A DNA stretch of 64,000 bases, from positions 434,001 through 498,000 of the forward strand of contig NZ_CP114901.1 in assembly GCF_027497175.1 (NCBI RefSeq), written 5' to 3'. The translations under genes and the position numbers were made by a program. Positions 43,967-51,948 of this stretch are shown here, piece by piece (the stretch's first letter is position 1; every line of letters begins with the position of its first letter). The DNA is from Verrucosispora sp. WMMD573 (GTDB lineage Bacteria; Actinomycetota; Actinomycetes; Mycobacteriales; Micromonosporaceae). The notes beneath the pieces were generated by a model. That model saw only the letters and a program-made list of their open reading frames with translations. It did not search any database and was not told the origin of the DNA.

Positions 43967-44974
43967 TCATCGGGGCGACTTCGGGTCCAGCGCGTCGCGC
44001 AGCGCGTCCCCGAACAGGTTGACGGCAAACACCAGCGCGAAGATCACGACGCCGGGAAAAAAGACGAACGCCGGGTCGGTCTGGAGGTAGCCCAGGCTCT
44101 GGTGGATCATCCGGCCGAAGCTCGGTGTCTGCTCGGCCAGCCCGACACCGACGAACGACAGCGCCGCCTCACCCGTGATGAACTGCGGCACCGCGAGCGA
44201 GAACGACACCAGGATCGGCGCCCAGAGGTTCGGCAGCAGCTGCCGGCACAGCATGTGCCCCGGGCCTGCCCCGCTGGCCCGGGCCGCCGCCACGAACTCC
44301 CGCTCCCGCAGCGCGATCACCTGGCCCCGGACCAACCGGGCGGTGCCGGTCCACCCGAACATCGCAAAGATCATGATGAGTATGCCGACCCCGAAGGCCG
44401 GTGGCACCGCGTCCCGCTCGCCGTGCAGGCGCAGCGTCAGCGTGGGCGTCAACGCCAGGGCGACCACCAGGAACGGCAGCGCCAGGGTCAGATCCGTGAT
44501 CCAGGTGACCACCGCGTCGAACCAGCCGCCGAGGTAGCCGGCGAGCGTGCCGAGCACGACACCGATCGCCGCGGTGAGCACCGCCGCCGTGACGGCGACC
44601 AGAAGCGACGTCCGCAGGCCGTACACCAGCCGGATGAAGACGTCCCGACCCAGCCCCGGCTCCAGCCCGAAGAAGTGCTCCCCGGACACGCCACCGGCGT
44701 GGCCCAGGGGCAGGCCGAATCCGTCCAGCTTGCCCTGGAACTGGTCCTGCGGACCGATCCCATAAGTCAGCTCGATCATTGGCGCGGCCAGCGCCACCAG
44801 CACGAACAGCAGGAGCGTCGCGCCACTGACCAACGCGGTGCGGTCAGCACGCAGCCGCCGCCAGACCAGTTGCCCGGGCGAGCGCCCGACGGCTTGGCGA
44901 GCACGGCGTCCACCGGCCGCGCCGCCCGGCTCGATCGGAACCCGCACCGTGCCGTCCACCGGTGAAAGACTCAT
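43967..44974 (-). CDS. Peptide ABC transporter permease, DppC type
   Basis: 335 residues. Begins [10 protein letters not shown]; a cytoplasmic N-terminus of about 45 residues is followed by six helices. EAA loop: AARASGAGPGHMLCRQLLPN. The end ALRDALDPKSPR is typical of DppC/OppC. ATG overlaps the stop of the upstream ATPase gene (ATGA). Confidence 0.9.
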   Translation of the reverse strand: MSLSPVDGTVRVPIEPGGAAGGRRARQAVGRSPGQLVWRRLRADRTALVSGATLLLFVLVALAAPMIELTYGIGPQDQFQGKLDGFGLPLGHAGGVSGEHFFGLEPGLGRDVFIRLVYGLRTSLLVAVTAAVLTAAIGVVLGTLAGYLGGWFDAVVTWITDLTLALPFLVVALALTPTLTLRLHGERDAVPPAFGVGILIMIFAMFGWTGTARLVRGQVIALREREFVAAARASGAGPGHMLCRQLLPNLWAPILVSFSLAVPQFITGEAALSFVGVGLAEQTPSFGRMIHQSLGYLQTDPAFVFFPGVVIFALVFAVNLFGDALRDALDPKSPR

Positions 44975-45996
44975 GCCTCGGCCCGCACCCGCTCCGGACG
45001 CGGTGGACCCGAGTCGGGGAAGTGGCAGGCGGTGGCCTGGCCGCCGCCGTCGCGCCGGATCAGGGCCGGCTCCTCGACGGCGCACCGGTCGCGCGCCTTC
45101 GGGCAGCGGGTACGGAACCGGCAGCCCGAGGGCGGGTCGATCGGACTGGCCGCGTCCCCGGTGAGCCGGAACCAGCCGGCCGAGCCGCGCTGGCCGGCGT
45201 GCGGCACCGCCGACAGCAGGGCCTGGGTGTACGGATGCTGCGGCCGTTCGTAGATGTCGTCCCGATCGCCGATCTCGACGATCCGACCGAGGTACATGAC
45301 CGCGATCCGCTGGCACAGGTGCCGTACCACGGCGAGGTCGTGGGAGATCAGGACGAAGGCCAGCCCCAGGTCGCGGTGCAGCCGCCGGAGCAGATTGACC
45401 ACCTGTGCCTGGACCGAGACGTCCAGCGCCGAGACCGGCTCGTCGGCCACCACCAGGCGGGGCTCGGTCGCCAACGCCCTGGCGATGCCGACCCGCTGGC
45501 ACTGGCCGCCGGAGAACTCGTGCGGATAGCGGTCGTCGTGCTCGGGGTTCAGGCCGACCAGTTCCATCAGCTCCCGGACCCGGGCCCTCGTGCCGCCCGG
45601 CGGGTGGATCCGGTTGACCCGCAACGGCATGGCGATGATCTGGCCAACCGGGTGCCGGGGGTTCAGCGAGGCGTACGGGTCCTGGAAGATGATTTGAAAC
45701 TGGGCGCGTAGCGGTCGCAACTGCCGCCGCCCGGCGCGGGTGAGGTCGCGACCGGCGAACTCGATGCTGCCACCGGTCGGCTCCAGCAGCCGCACCAGCA
45801 ACCGGGCCGTGGTGCTCTTGCCGCAGCCCGACTCGCCCACCAGGGCGAGCGTCCCGCCCGCCTGCACCTCGAAGTCCAGCCCGTCCACGGCCCGTACCGG
45901 GCCGCCCTGACCTTGGCCCCTCCGCGCCGGAAAGTGCTTGGTCAGGCCACGAACGCGCAGCAGCGGGCCGAGTTTGTCGACCCTCCCGTCCGTCAC
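44971..45996 (-). CDS. Peptide ABC transporter ATPase, DppF type
   Basis: 341 residues. Walker [11 protein letters not shown]-loop [11 protein letters not shown], signature [15 protein letters not shown], Walker [13 protein letters not shown], and the His loop in ISHDLAVV. The C-terminal oligopeptide/dipeptide motif has the cysteines [14 protein letters not shown], known in the family to bind an Fe-S cluster or metal. GTG overlaps the previous stop (GTGA). Confidence 0.93.
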   Translation of the reverse strand: MTDGRVDKLGPLLRVRGLTKHFPARRGQGQGGPVRAVDGLDFEVQAGGTLALVGESGCGKSTTARLLVRLLEPTGGSIEFAGRDLTRAGRRQLRPLRAQFQIIFQDPYASLNPRHPVGQIIAMPLRVNRIHPPGGTRARVRELMELVGLNPEHDDRYPHEFSGGQCQRVGIARALATEPRLVVADEPVSALDVSVQAQVVNLLRRLHRDLGLAFVLISHDLAVVRHLCQRIAVMYLGRIVEIGDRDDIYERPQHPYTQALLSAVPHAGQRGSAGWFRLTGDAASPIDPPSGCRFRTRCPKARDRCAVEEPALIRRDGGGQATACHFPDSGPPRPERVRAEA

Positions 45997-47027
45997 CGGG
46001 CCACCCCCACCCGGGCGGTCTCCTCGGCGTGACGTCGGATGCGTTCCCCGGCCGGGAGATGGCACGCCAGCCGGTGCCCGCCCGTCCCGACGGCACGCAG
46101 CCGGGGTGACTCGGTGCGGCACCGGTGAGCGACGGGTTCGGTGTGCCGGCAACGCGGGTGGAAGACGCAACCGTCCGGCAGGTCGAGCAGGTTCGGCGGG
46201 ATCCCCGGTATCGGCCTGAGGTCCGCCTCGGGGTCACCCAGCAACGACGGCACACTGCCGAGCAGCCCCCAGGTGTACGGATGCTGTGGCGTCCGGAGCA
46301 CCTGCTCGACGTCGCCCCGCTCCAGCACCCGGCCGGCGTACATCACCAGCACGTCGTCGGCGACCTGGCCGACCACGCCGAGGTCGTGCGTGATCAGGAC
46401 GATCGCGGTGCCGTACTCGGCCTGCACGTCGGTCAACAGCTCCAGGATCTGCGCCTGCACGGTGACGTCCAGCGCGGCCGTGGGCTCGTCGGCGATCAGC
46501 ACGGCGGGATCGTTCACCAGCGCCATGGCGATCATCGCCCGCTGGCGCAGGCCGCCGGAGAACTCGTGCGGATACTGGTCGTACCGCCGGTCCGGCTGTG
46601 AGATGCCGACCCGGTCCAGCATCTCGACCACTCTCCGACGCGTCTCGGCGCGCCCGGCGCGCCGGTGGTGCACCCGGTACGCCTCGGCGATCTGCCGGCC
46701 GACCGGATGGTACGGGTGCAGCGCCGGGAGCGGATCTTGGAAGATCATCGCCACGTCCCGGCCACGCAGCCGGCGTAGCGCGGCCTCAGGTCGACCGACC
46801 AGCCCGTGCCCAGCGACGGTGATCTCACCGGCCACGGTGACCCGACGCGGGTCGTGCAGGCCGAGGAGGGCCAGCGCGAGGGAGCTCTTGCCCGCGCCGG
46901 ACTCGCCGACGATGCCCAGGGTGCGCCCGCGCTCGGCGGTGAACGAGACCCCGTCGACCGCGCGCACCATGCCGTCGGTGGTGGTGAGGTCCACCCGCAG
47001 GTCGGTCACCCGCAGGTAGGGGTCCAC
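45993..47027 (-). CDS. Peptide ABC transporter ATPase, DppD type
   Basis: 344 residues. Walker A GESGAGKSS, Q-loop FQDPLPALHPY, signature FSGGLRQRAMIAMAL, Walker B LIADEPTAALD, His in ITHDLGVV; C-terminal cysteines CVFHPRCRHTEPVAHRC. First gene of a five-gene operon (D-F-C-B-A order). GTG 47027 follows GGGAGG. Binding-protein genes usually come first in such operons. Confidence 0.93.
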   Translation of the reverse strand: MDPYLRVTDLRVDLTTTDGMVRAVDGVSFTAERGRTLGIVGESGAGKSSLALALLGLHDPRRVTVAGEITVAGHGLVGRPEAALRRLRGRDVAMIFQDPLPALHPYHPVGRQIAEAYRVHHRRAGRAETRRRVVEMLDRVGISQPDRRYDQYPHEFSGGLRQRAMIAMALVNDPAVLIADEPTAALDVTVQAQILELLTDVQAEYGTAIVLITHDLGVVGQVADDVLVMYAGRVLERGDVEQVLRTPQHPYTWGLLGSVPSLLGDPEADLRPIPGIPPNLLDLPDGCVFHPRCRHTEPVAHRCRTESPRLRAVGTGGHRLACHLPAGERIRRHAEETARVGVAR

Positions 47028-47238
47028 GATCGCCTCCCTCCGCCCACGACGAAGGGAACTACCACCGCTTCATGCAGCCGAAATCAGCTACCACCCCCGT
47101 CGTCCCGAAAGGATCCCACGAACCGTCCCCCACCGCACCACTGCCGGTCACCACCGACTGCCGCGCTGGCCGCACGGAAGGTGCGACGACGGGGGCAGCC
47201 CGGCAGGCAGGATCCCGGCGAGACGAGCGGAGGTGACC

Positions 47239-47787
47239 ATGACCGTGGCGGTGTTCGACCACGAGGGCCCGTGGACCGAGGAGGAGTACCTCGCCCTCGG
47301 CGAGACCTCCCAGCGCGTCGAACTCTTCGACGGGAGCCTGCACGTGACCCCAGCCCCCACCCCACGCCACCAGCGGATCGCCAGGAAGCTGGGCAACATC
47401 CTGGAAGCGGCGGCCGAGGCCGTCGATTTGGAACTGCTGGAGGCGGTGAATGTTCGACTACGACCGGGACGGGTTCCAGTCCCGGATCTGGTGATCACCA
47501 CGCCGGTCGACCTGGACGACCCGCACATCGAGGCGGCTGACGTTCGACTTGTTTGCGAGATCATCTCGCCAGGCAACGCGGCCACGGACAATGTCCTCAA
47601 GATGCACTACTATGCCGCCGCCGGCATCGAGTGGTACCTACCGGTCGAGCAGACAACCGGCGCGCTCCGCCTCTACCAGCGGCGTGGTCGTCACTACGTC
47701 GAGCATCAGGCGGTCAAACGAGGTGCAGTGCTACACCTGAACGCACCTGTCCAGGCAACGATCCGTCCCGAAGATCTCGTCCCCTGA
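47239..47787 (+). CDS. Uma2-family (DUF820) putative restriction-like endonuclease
   Basis: 182 residues. Uma2/DUF820 pattern: WTEEEYLALGETSQRVELFDG, then VPDLVITTPVDLDD and VCEIISPGNAATDNVLKMHYYAAAGI, which supplies PD-(D/E)XK-like acidic and Lys residues, and EWYLPVE. These are numerous in cyanobacteria and actinomycetes, with unclear targets. ATG 47239 has GGAGGTGACC upstream. The 211 bases ahead of it (47028-47238) hold the divergent promoters and no gene I can see. Confidence 0.85.
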   Translation: MTVAVFDHEGPWTEEEYLALGETSQRVELFDGSLHVTPAPTPRHQRIARKLGNILEAAAEAVDLELLEAVNVRLRPGRVPVPDLVITTPVDLDDPHIEAADVRLVCEIISPGNAATDNVLKMHYYAAAGIEWYLPVEQTTGALRLYQRRGRHYVEHQAVKRGAVLHLNAPVQATIRPEDLVP

Positions 47788-47807
47788 CGGTTGTCGGTCG
47801 GGTCGCC

Positions 47808-47813
47808 TAGGGT
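47808..47813 (+). promoter_or_regulatory. -10 box of the tldD operon
   Basis: TAGGGT with a -35-like CTGACG (47784-47789) 18 bases upstream; 6 bases before the ATG of the leader mini-ORF. Confidence 0.5.
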
Positions 47814-47819
47814 CGGGCC

Positions 47820-47888
47820 ATGAGCGACCGCATCATGGACACCGGGGTAACGCGTCTCGTAAACGTGCACGATGAGACGTCGCCGTGA
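47820..47888 (+). CDS. 22-residue leaderless mini-ORF ahead of tldD
   Basis: ATG 47820 follows TAGGGT by 6 bases, so the ORF would start a leaderless mRNA. Its TGA (47886-47888) overlaps the tldD GTG (GTGA). Begins MSDRIMDTGVTRLVNVHDE. Since tldD has no ribosome binding site of its own, translation of this ORF may deliver ribosomes to it. Confidence 0.4.
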   Translation: MSDRIMDTGVTRLVNVHDETSP

Positions 47889-49321
47889 GCGAATTCGAGG
47901 TGGCCGAGGCGGCGGTGCAGGCGGCGCTGGACGCTGGTGCCCGGTACGCCGACGTTCGGGTGATGCACCGGCGCTACGAGTCGATGACCGCCCGCAACGG
48001 CGACATCGAGTCGCTGGCCCAGGACGAGAGCGTCGGTCTGGGCGTACGCGCGTTGGTCAGTTCGGGTTGGGGCTTCCACGCCGTACCGGAGCTGTCCTAC
48101 CTGGCCGCCCGCGACGCCGGCCACCGGGCCGCGCGGACCGCGGCGGCCAGCGCGCTGGTCTCCGGCCCGCCCGTCGACCTGGTCGCGGTCACCCCGACCA
48201 CGGCGAGCTGGTCCTCGCCCTGTGAGGTCGACCCGCTCGGCGTCTCCCTCGCCGTCAAGGGTGACCTGCTGGTGGCCGCCACCCGCACCATGACCGAGCA
48301 CGGCGCCGACCTCGCCGAGGGGCTCTACCAGATCTGGGACACCGCCAAGTGGTTCGTCTCCAGCGAGGGGCACCGCATCGACCAGCGCATCCGCGAGTGC
48401 GGCGGTGGCATCTCGGCCACCTCCGTGGGTGCCGGTGAGACCCAACGCCGGTCCTGGCCGAGCTACCGCGGCCAGTACGGCACCACCGGCTGGGAACTTG
48501 TCGAGTCACTGGAGTTGACCGCGCACGCGGCACGGATCGCCGAGGAGTCGCGGGCACTGCTGACCGCGCCGCTCTGCCCCACCGGCGAGACCGACCTGAT
48601 CCTCGGCGGCGAGCAGTTGGCGCTCCAGATCCACGAGTCGGTCGGGCACGCCATCGAGCTGGACCGCATTCTAGGGTGGGAGGCGGCCTTCGCCGGCACC
48701 TCATGGTTGGATCTCGCGCAGCTCGGCTCGCTGCGGTACGGCTCCGAACTGATGACCATCACCATCGACCCGACCATCCCCGGCGCGCTGGGCAGCTTCG
48801 GCTACGACGACGAGGGCTCACCGGCGGTGAAGCGCGACGCGGTGCGGAACGGCCGCTGGGTGGGCGTGCTGGCGGGCCGGGACTCGGCCGCCGTCGCGGG
48901 CCTCGATCACGGCGGCAGCGTACGCGCCGACGGGTGGGCCAGGCTGCCCATGGTGCGGATGACGAACGTGGGCCTGGAACCGGGCCCGCACACCCTGGAC
49001 GAAATCGTCGCCGCCACTGACGAGGGGGTGCTGATGGACGTCAACAGGTCCTGGTCCATCGACGACAAGCGGCTCAACTTCCAGTTCGGCTGCGAGATCG
49101 GCTGGGAGATCCGCAACGGCCGGCGGGGGCGGATGCTGCGTAACCCGACGTACACCGGCATCGGCCCGCTGTTCTGGCGCTCGATGGACATGCTCTCCTC
49201 GGAGACGGTCCCGTGGGGCACCCCAAACTGCGGCAAGGGCCAGCCCGGCCAGATCGGGCACACCGGTCACCCGTCGGCCCCGGCCCGTTTCCGCAACGTC
49301 CGGGTGGGGGTACGCGCGTGA
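47885..49321 (+). CDS. tldD: TldD-family metalloprotease (active subunit)
   Basis: 478 residues. Zinc motif HESVGH at 250-255 (HExxxH of TldD), then ELDR with a further acidic ligand candidate; the C-terminal CGKGQPGQIGHTGHPSAP is the conserved glycine-rich end with a further metal ligand. TldD/TldE form a heterodimer that degrades unfolded peptides; in E. coli it matures microcin B17 and turns over CcdA. Paired with tldE downstream via a 66-base mini-ORF. Confidence 0.93.
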   Translation: MSEFEVAEAAVQAALDAGARYADVRVMHRRYESMTARNGDIESLAQDESVGLGVRALVSSGWGFHAVPELSYLAARDAGHRAARTAAASALVSGPPVDLVAVTPTTASWSSPCEVDPLGVSLAVKGDLLVAATRTMTEHGADLAEGLYQIWDTAKWFVSSEGHRIDQRIRECGGGISATSVGAGETQRRSWPSYRGQYGTTGWELVESLELTAHAARIAEESRALLTAPLCPTGETDLILGGEQLALQIHESVGHAIELDRILGWEAAFAGTSWLDLAQLGSLRYGSELMTITIDPTIPGALGSFGYDDEGSPAVKRDAVRNGRWVGVLAGRDSAAVAGLDHGGSVRADGWARLPMVRMTNVGLEPGPHTLDEIVAATDEGVLMDVNRSWSIDDKRLNFQFGCEIGWEIRNGRRGRMLRNPTYTGIGPLFWRSMDMLSSETVPWGTPNCGKGQPGQIGHTGHPSAPARFRNVRVGVRA

Positions 49322-49383
49322 CCGAACACCAGCACGTCGTGGTGACGCCGTACGTCGTCGCCGACCACCGGGAGGCAGCGTGA
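49318..49383 (+). CDS. 21-residue mini-ORF bridging tldD and tldE
   Basis: GTG 49318 overlaps the tldD stop (GTGA) and its TGA overlaps the tldE GTG (GTGA). It begins (M)TEHQHVVVTPYVVADHREA. It has the same length and overlap geometry as the mini-ORF between the M16 genes, although the sequence differs. It contains the tldE ribosome binding site GGGAGG. Confidence 0.35.
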   Translation: MTEHQHVVVTPYVVADHREAA

Positions 49384-50873
49384 GTGCCGCCCCGGCGCGG
49401 TCCGGTGACACCGAGTTGGACATCGCCGGCCGCGTGGTGGACCTGGTCGCCCGGCTGGCCGGGCCGGCCGCGCAGGCGGAGGTCACGGTGACCCGAGTCG
49501 AGTCGGCGTTGACCAGGTTCGCCAACTCGGCGATCCACCAGAACGTGGCCGCCTCCTCCGTGGACGTCCGACTTCGGATCCACCTGGCCGGGCGGACCGC
49601 CGCCGGCAGCGGAAACGCGGTCACCACCGACGGGTTGCGCGCGCTGGTGGAGCGGGTGCTGACGGCGGCCCGGTTCACTCCACCGGATCCGGCCTGGCCG
49701 GGGCTCGCACCGGCGGCGCCGGTGGCGCCCTCGCCGGCGTGGGATCCGGCCACGGCGCACGCCGGGCCGGATCAACGGGCCGCCCTGGTTCGGGCGTTCG
49801 TCGACGCGGCCGGCGGGTTGGCGACCGCGGGCTACTGCCGCACCGGTTACCGCACGGCGGCGTTCGCCAACTCGGCCGGCCACTTCGCACAGGGGCAGGC
49901 GGCAGATGCGGCGATGGACGGCATCGCCCGCACCGACGGCGCGGACGGCACGGCCCGGCAGCACGTCGACCGGGTCGCCGACCTCGACGGCGCCGGCCTG
50001 GGACGGCGGGCCGCCGCCAAGGCGCGAGCAGCGGCTCACCCGGTCGAGCTGCCACCCGGGCGCTACCCGGTGGTGATGGAGCCGCCGGCCGTCGCGGACC
50101 TGCTGGAGAACCTCGCCTGGTACGGCTTCAACGGCCGGCGGTACGCCGAACGTCAGTCGTTCGCCGCACTCGGTACGGCCCAGTTCGATCGGGCGGTGAC
50201 CCTGGTCGACGATCCACTCGCGGCCTCGGGACTCCCGTTCGACCTGGAAGGTACGCCGAGCCGGGCACTGACCCTGGTGGACGCCGGCACCACCAGCGCC
50301 GTGGTTCACGACCGGCGCAGCGCCGCCGAGCTGGGTGTCGCCTCGACCGGGCACGCCTGGGCCGGCAGCGCCACCTTCGGTCCGATCCCCCGCAACCTAC
50401 GCCTCGCCCCTGCCGACACGTCCGGCGCAGCCGACCCGACGGGCGCCTTCCTGGCTGGCGGTCAGGGGATCGGTGGCTCGGCGACCCATGGCGCGGCAGG
50501 GGACGGTGGAGTGACCGGCCGCCCGGCGGTGGACGGCGCGATCGGCGATGCGGACACCGCCGCCCTGGTCTCCCGGATGGAGCGCGGCCTGCTGGTCAGC
50601 GACCTCTGGTACACCCGGGTCCTGGATCCGCTGAGTCTGGTCGTCACCGGTCTGACCCGCAACGGCCTGTGGCTGGTCGAGGACGGTCGGGTTACCCGTG
50701 CGGTCCGCGACCTGCGCTTCACCGAGTTCTATCCGCGGGCGCTCGCGCCGGGTGCGGTCCTGGAGCTCGGTCGGCGCGCGGTACGCCTGCCGGACCGGGT
50801 GGACGGTGTCTGGTGGGAGGCGCCGTCGTTGCGGCTGGCCTCGTGGAACTTCACCGGCGGGGCGTCCGGTTGA
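49380..50873 (+). CDS. tldE: TldE/PmbA-family partner of TldD
   Basis: 497 residues with the TldD/PmbA fold: TRFANSAIHQNVAA near the N-terminus, VVMEPPAVADLLENL in the middle, LPFDLEGTPSRALTLVDAG and VTGLTRNGLWLVEDGRVTRAV near the C-terminus. It lacks HExxxH, so it is the non-catalytic subunit that closes the chamber. An extra Gly/Ala loop (about 355-385) carries several GG and DG pairs. GTG 49380 has GGGAGG 6 bases ahead. Confidence 0.9.
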   Translation: MSAAPARSGDTELDIAGRVVDLVARLAGPAAQAEVTVTRVESALTRFANSAIHQNVAASSVDVRLRIHLAGRTAAGSGNAVTTDGLRALVERVLTAARFTPPDPAWPGLAPAAPVAPSPAWDPATAHAGPDQRAALVRAFVDAAGGLATAGYCRTGYRTAAFANSAGHFAQGQAADAAMDGIARTDGADGTARQHVDRVADLDGAGLGRRAAAKARAAAHPVELPPGRYPVVMEPPAVADLLENLAWYGFNGRRYAERQSFAALGTAQFDRAVTLVDDPLAASGLPFDLEGTPSRALTLVDAGTTSAVVHDRRSAAELGVASTGHAWAGSATFGPIPRNLRLAPADTSGAADPTGAFLAGGQGIGGSATHGAAGDGGVTGRPAVDGAIGDADTAALVSRMERGLLVSDLWYTRVLDPLSLVVTGLTRNGLWLVEDGRVTRAVRDLRFTEFYPRALAPGAVLELGRRAVRLPDRVDGVWWEAPSLRLASWNFTGGASG

Positions 50874-51130
50874 CAGTTTGTCGATCTTTTCCGGTCAGCC
50901 GAATATTGATCATGGCGAGAGGCTTTCCAACGAGCGGGACACACGGGACACTGCCTTGCGCGGACGGCCCGCCTAGATCGGCGTAACGTGTGTCACTTAG
51001 CTGCTCCGGTACGCCGGTGCGGTCGTTGGTGTGCGCAGAACGCGGCAGGCGGGTGCGGGTTCGCCCGTCCGCATGCCGCCCGGAAGTGTTCCGCCGCCCG
51101 TGACAGGGCCCCGTCAGGGAGACGACGCGA

Positions 51131-51937
51131 ATGACATCATCGGCAACGAAACCGCGGGGTGTGCGCGCACGCGCCGCCATCGCGGCGAAGACGTTGCGGA
51201 CGGACCGTTGGTGGTTTGCCCCGCTGATCACGGTCATCGGGCTCAGTGCGTGGGTAGCGTACGCGACGGTCCGGGTCTTCATGCACAAGTGGTACTGGGT
51301 CGAGGACTACCACTACCTGACCCCGTTCTACTCGCCGTGCGTGACGGACCGGTGCCTGCCGGAGGCCGCCCACTTCGGGCAGTACCTGGCCGGCTGGTGG
51401 ATCATCCCGGACGCCGCGTTCACCCTGCCGTTCCTGCTGCTGTTCCGGCTCACCTGCTACTACTACCGCAAGGCGTACTACCGGTCGTTCTGGCTGTCGC
51501 CGCCGGCCTGCGCAGTGCCCGACGGTCACGCCTCCTACGGCGGCGAGACCCGGTTCCCGCTGATCGTGCAGAACTCGCACCGGTACTTCTTCTACTTCGC
51601 CGCGATCATCTCGTTGATCAACACCTGGGACGCGATCCTGGCCTTCCACAGCCCCGAGGGCTTCGGCTTCGGGCTGGGCAACCTGATCCTGCTCGGCAAC
51701 GTGGTCATGCTCTGGGCGTACACGATCTCCTGCCACTCCTGCCGGCACATCATCGGCGGCCGACTGAAGAACTTCTCCAAGCATCCCGTCCGCTACCGGG
51801 CCTGGGGTTACGTCTCCTGGCTCAACGTCCGGCACATGCAGCTCGCCTGGATCACGCTCGGCACGCTGGCCCTGACCGACTTCTACGTCATGGCCGTCAG
51901 CGCTGAGTGGATCTCCGACCTGCGGTTCATCAACTGA
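51131..51937 (+). CDS. sdhC: Succinate dehydrogenase cytochrome b-like membrane subunit (Sdh1 type)
   Basis: 268 residues, five hydrophobic helices. Conserved histidines and aromatic patches (SCHSCRHIIGGRLKNFSKHP, WLNVRHMQLAWITLG) match the membrane anchor of the actinobacterial Sdh1 complex (Rv0249c type). Anchors the flavo- and iron-sulfur subunits and delivers electrons to menaquinone. ATG 51131 follows CAGGGAG. The 257 bases upstream of it contain a lone TTGATCATG half-site and no gene I can support. Confidence 0.88.
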   Translation: MTSSATKPRGVRARAAIAAKTLRTDRWWFAPLITVIGLSAWVAYATVRVFMHKWYWVEDYHYLTPFYSPCVTDRCLPEAAHFGQYLAGWWIIPDAAFTLPFLLLFRLTCYYYRKAYYRSFWLSPPACAVPDGHASYGGETRFPLIVQNSHRYFFYFAAIISLINTWDAILAFHSPEGFGFGLGNLILLGNVVMLWAYTISCHSCRHIIGGRLKNFSKHPVRYRAWGYVSWLNVRHMQLAWITLGTLALTDFYVMAVSAEWISDLRFIN

Positions 51938-51948
51938 GGGCCCCTGAC

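Noticed and set aside
44971..46255. Long fused frame joining permease and ATPase regions (43967-46255)
   Set aside because: The permease frame simply stays open into the antisense/other-frame part of the ATPase gene; the ATGA overlap at 44974 gives the true start.
47807..48445. 212-codon frame opposite tldD
   Set aside because: Antisense shadow of the TldD N-terminal domain.
50905..50915. TTGATCATG upstream of sdhC as another palindromic element
   Set aside because: Only one half is present; no inverted partner within 100 bases.
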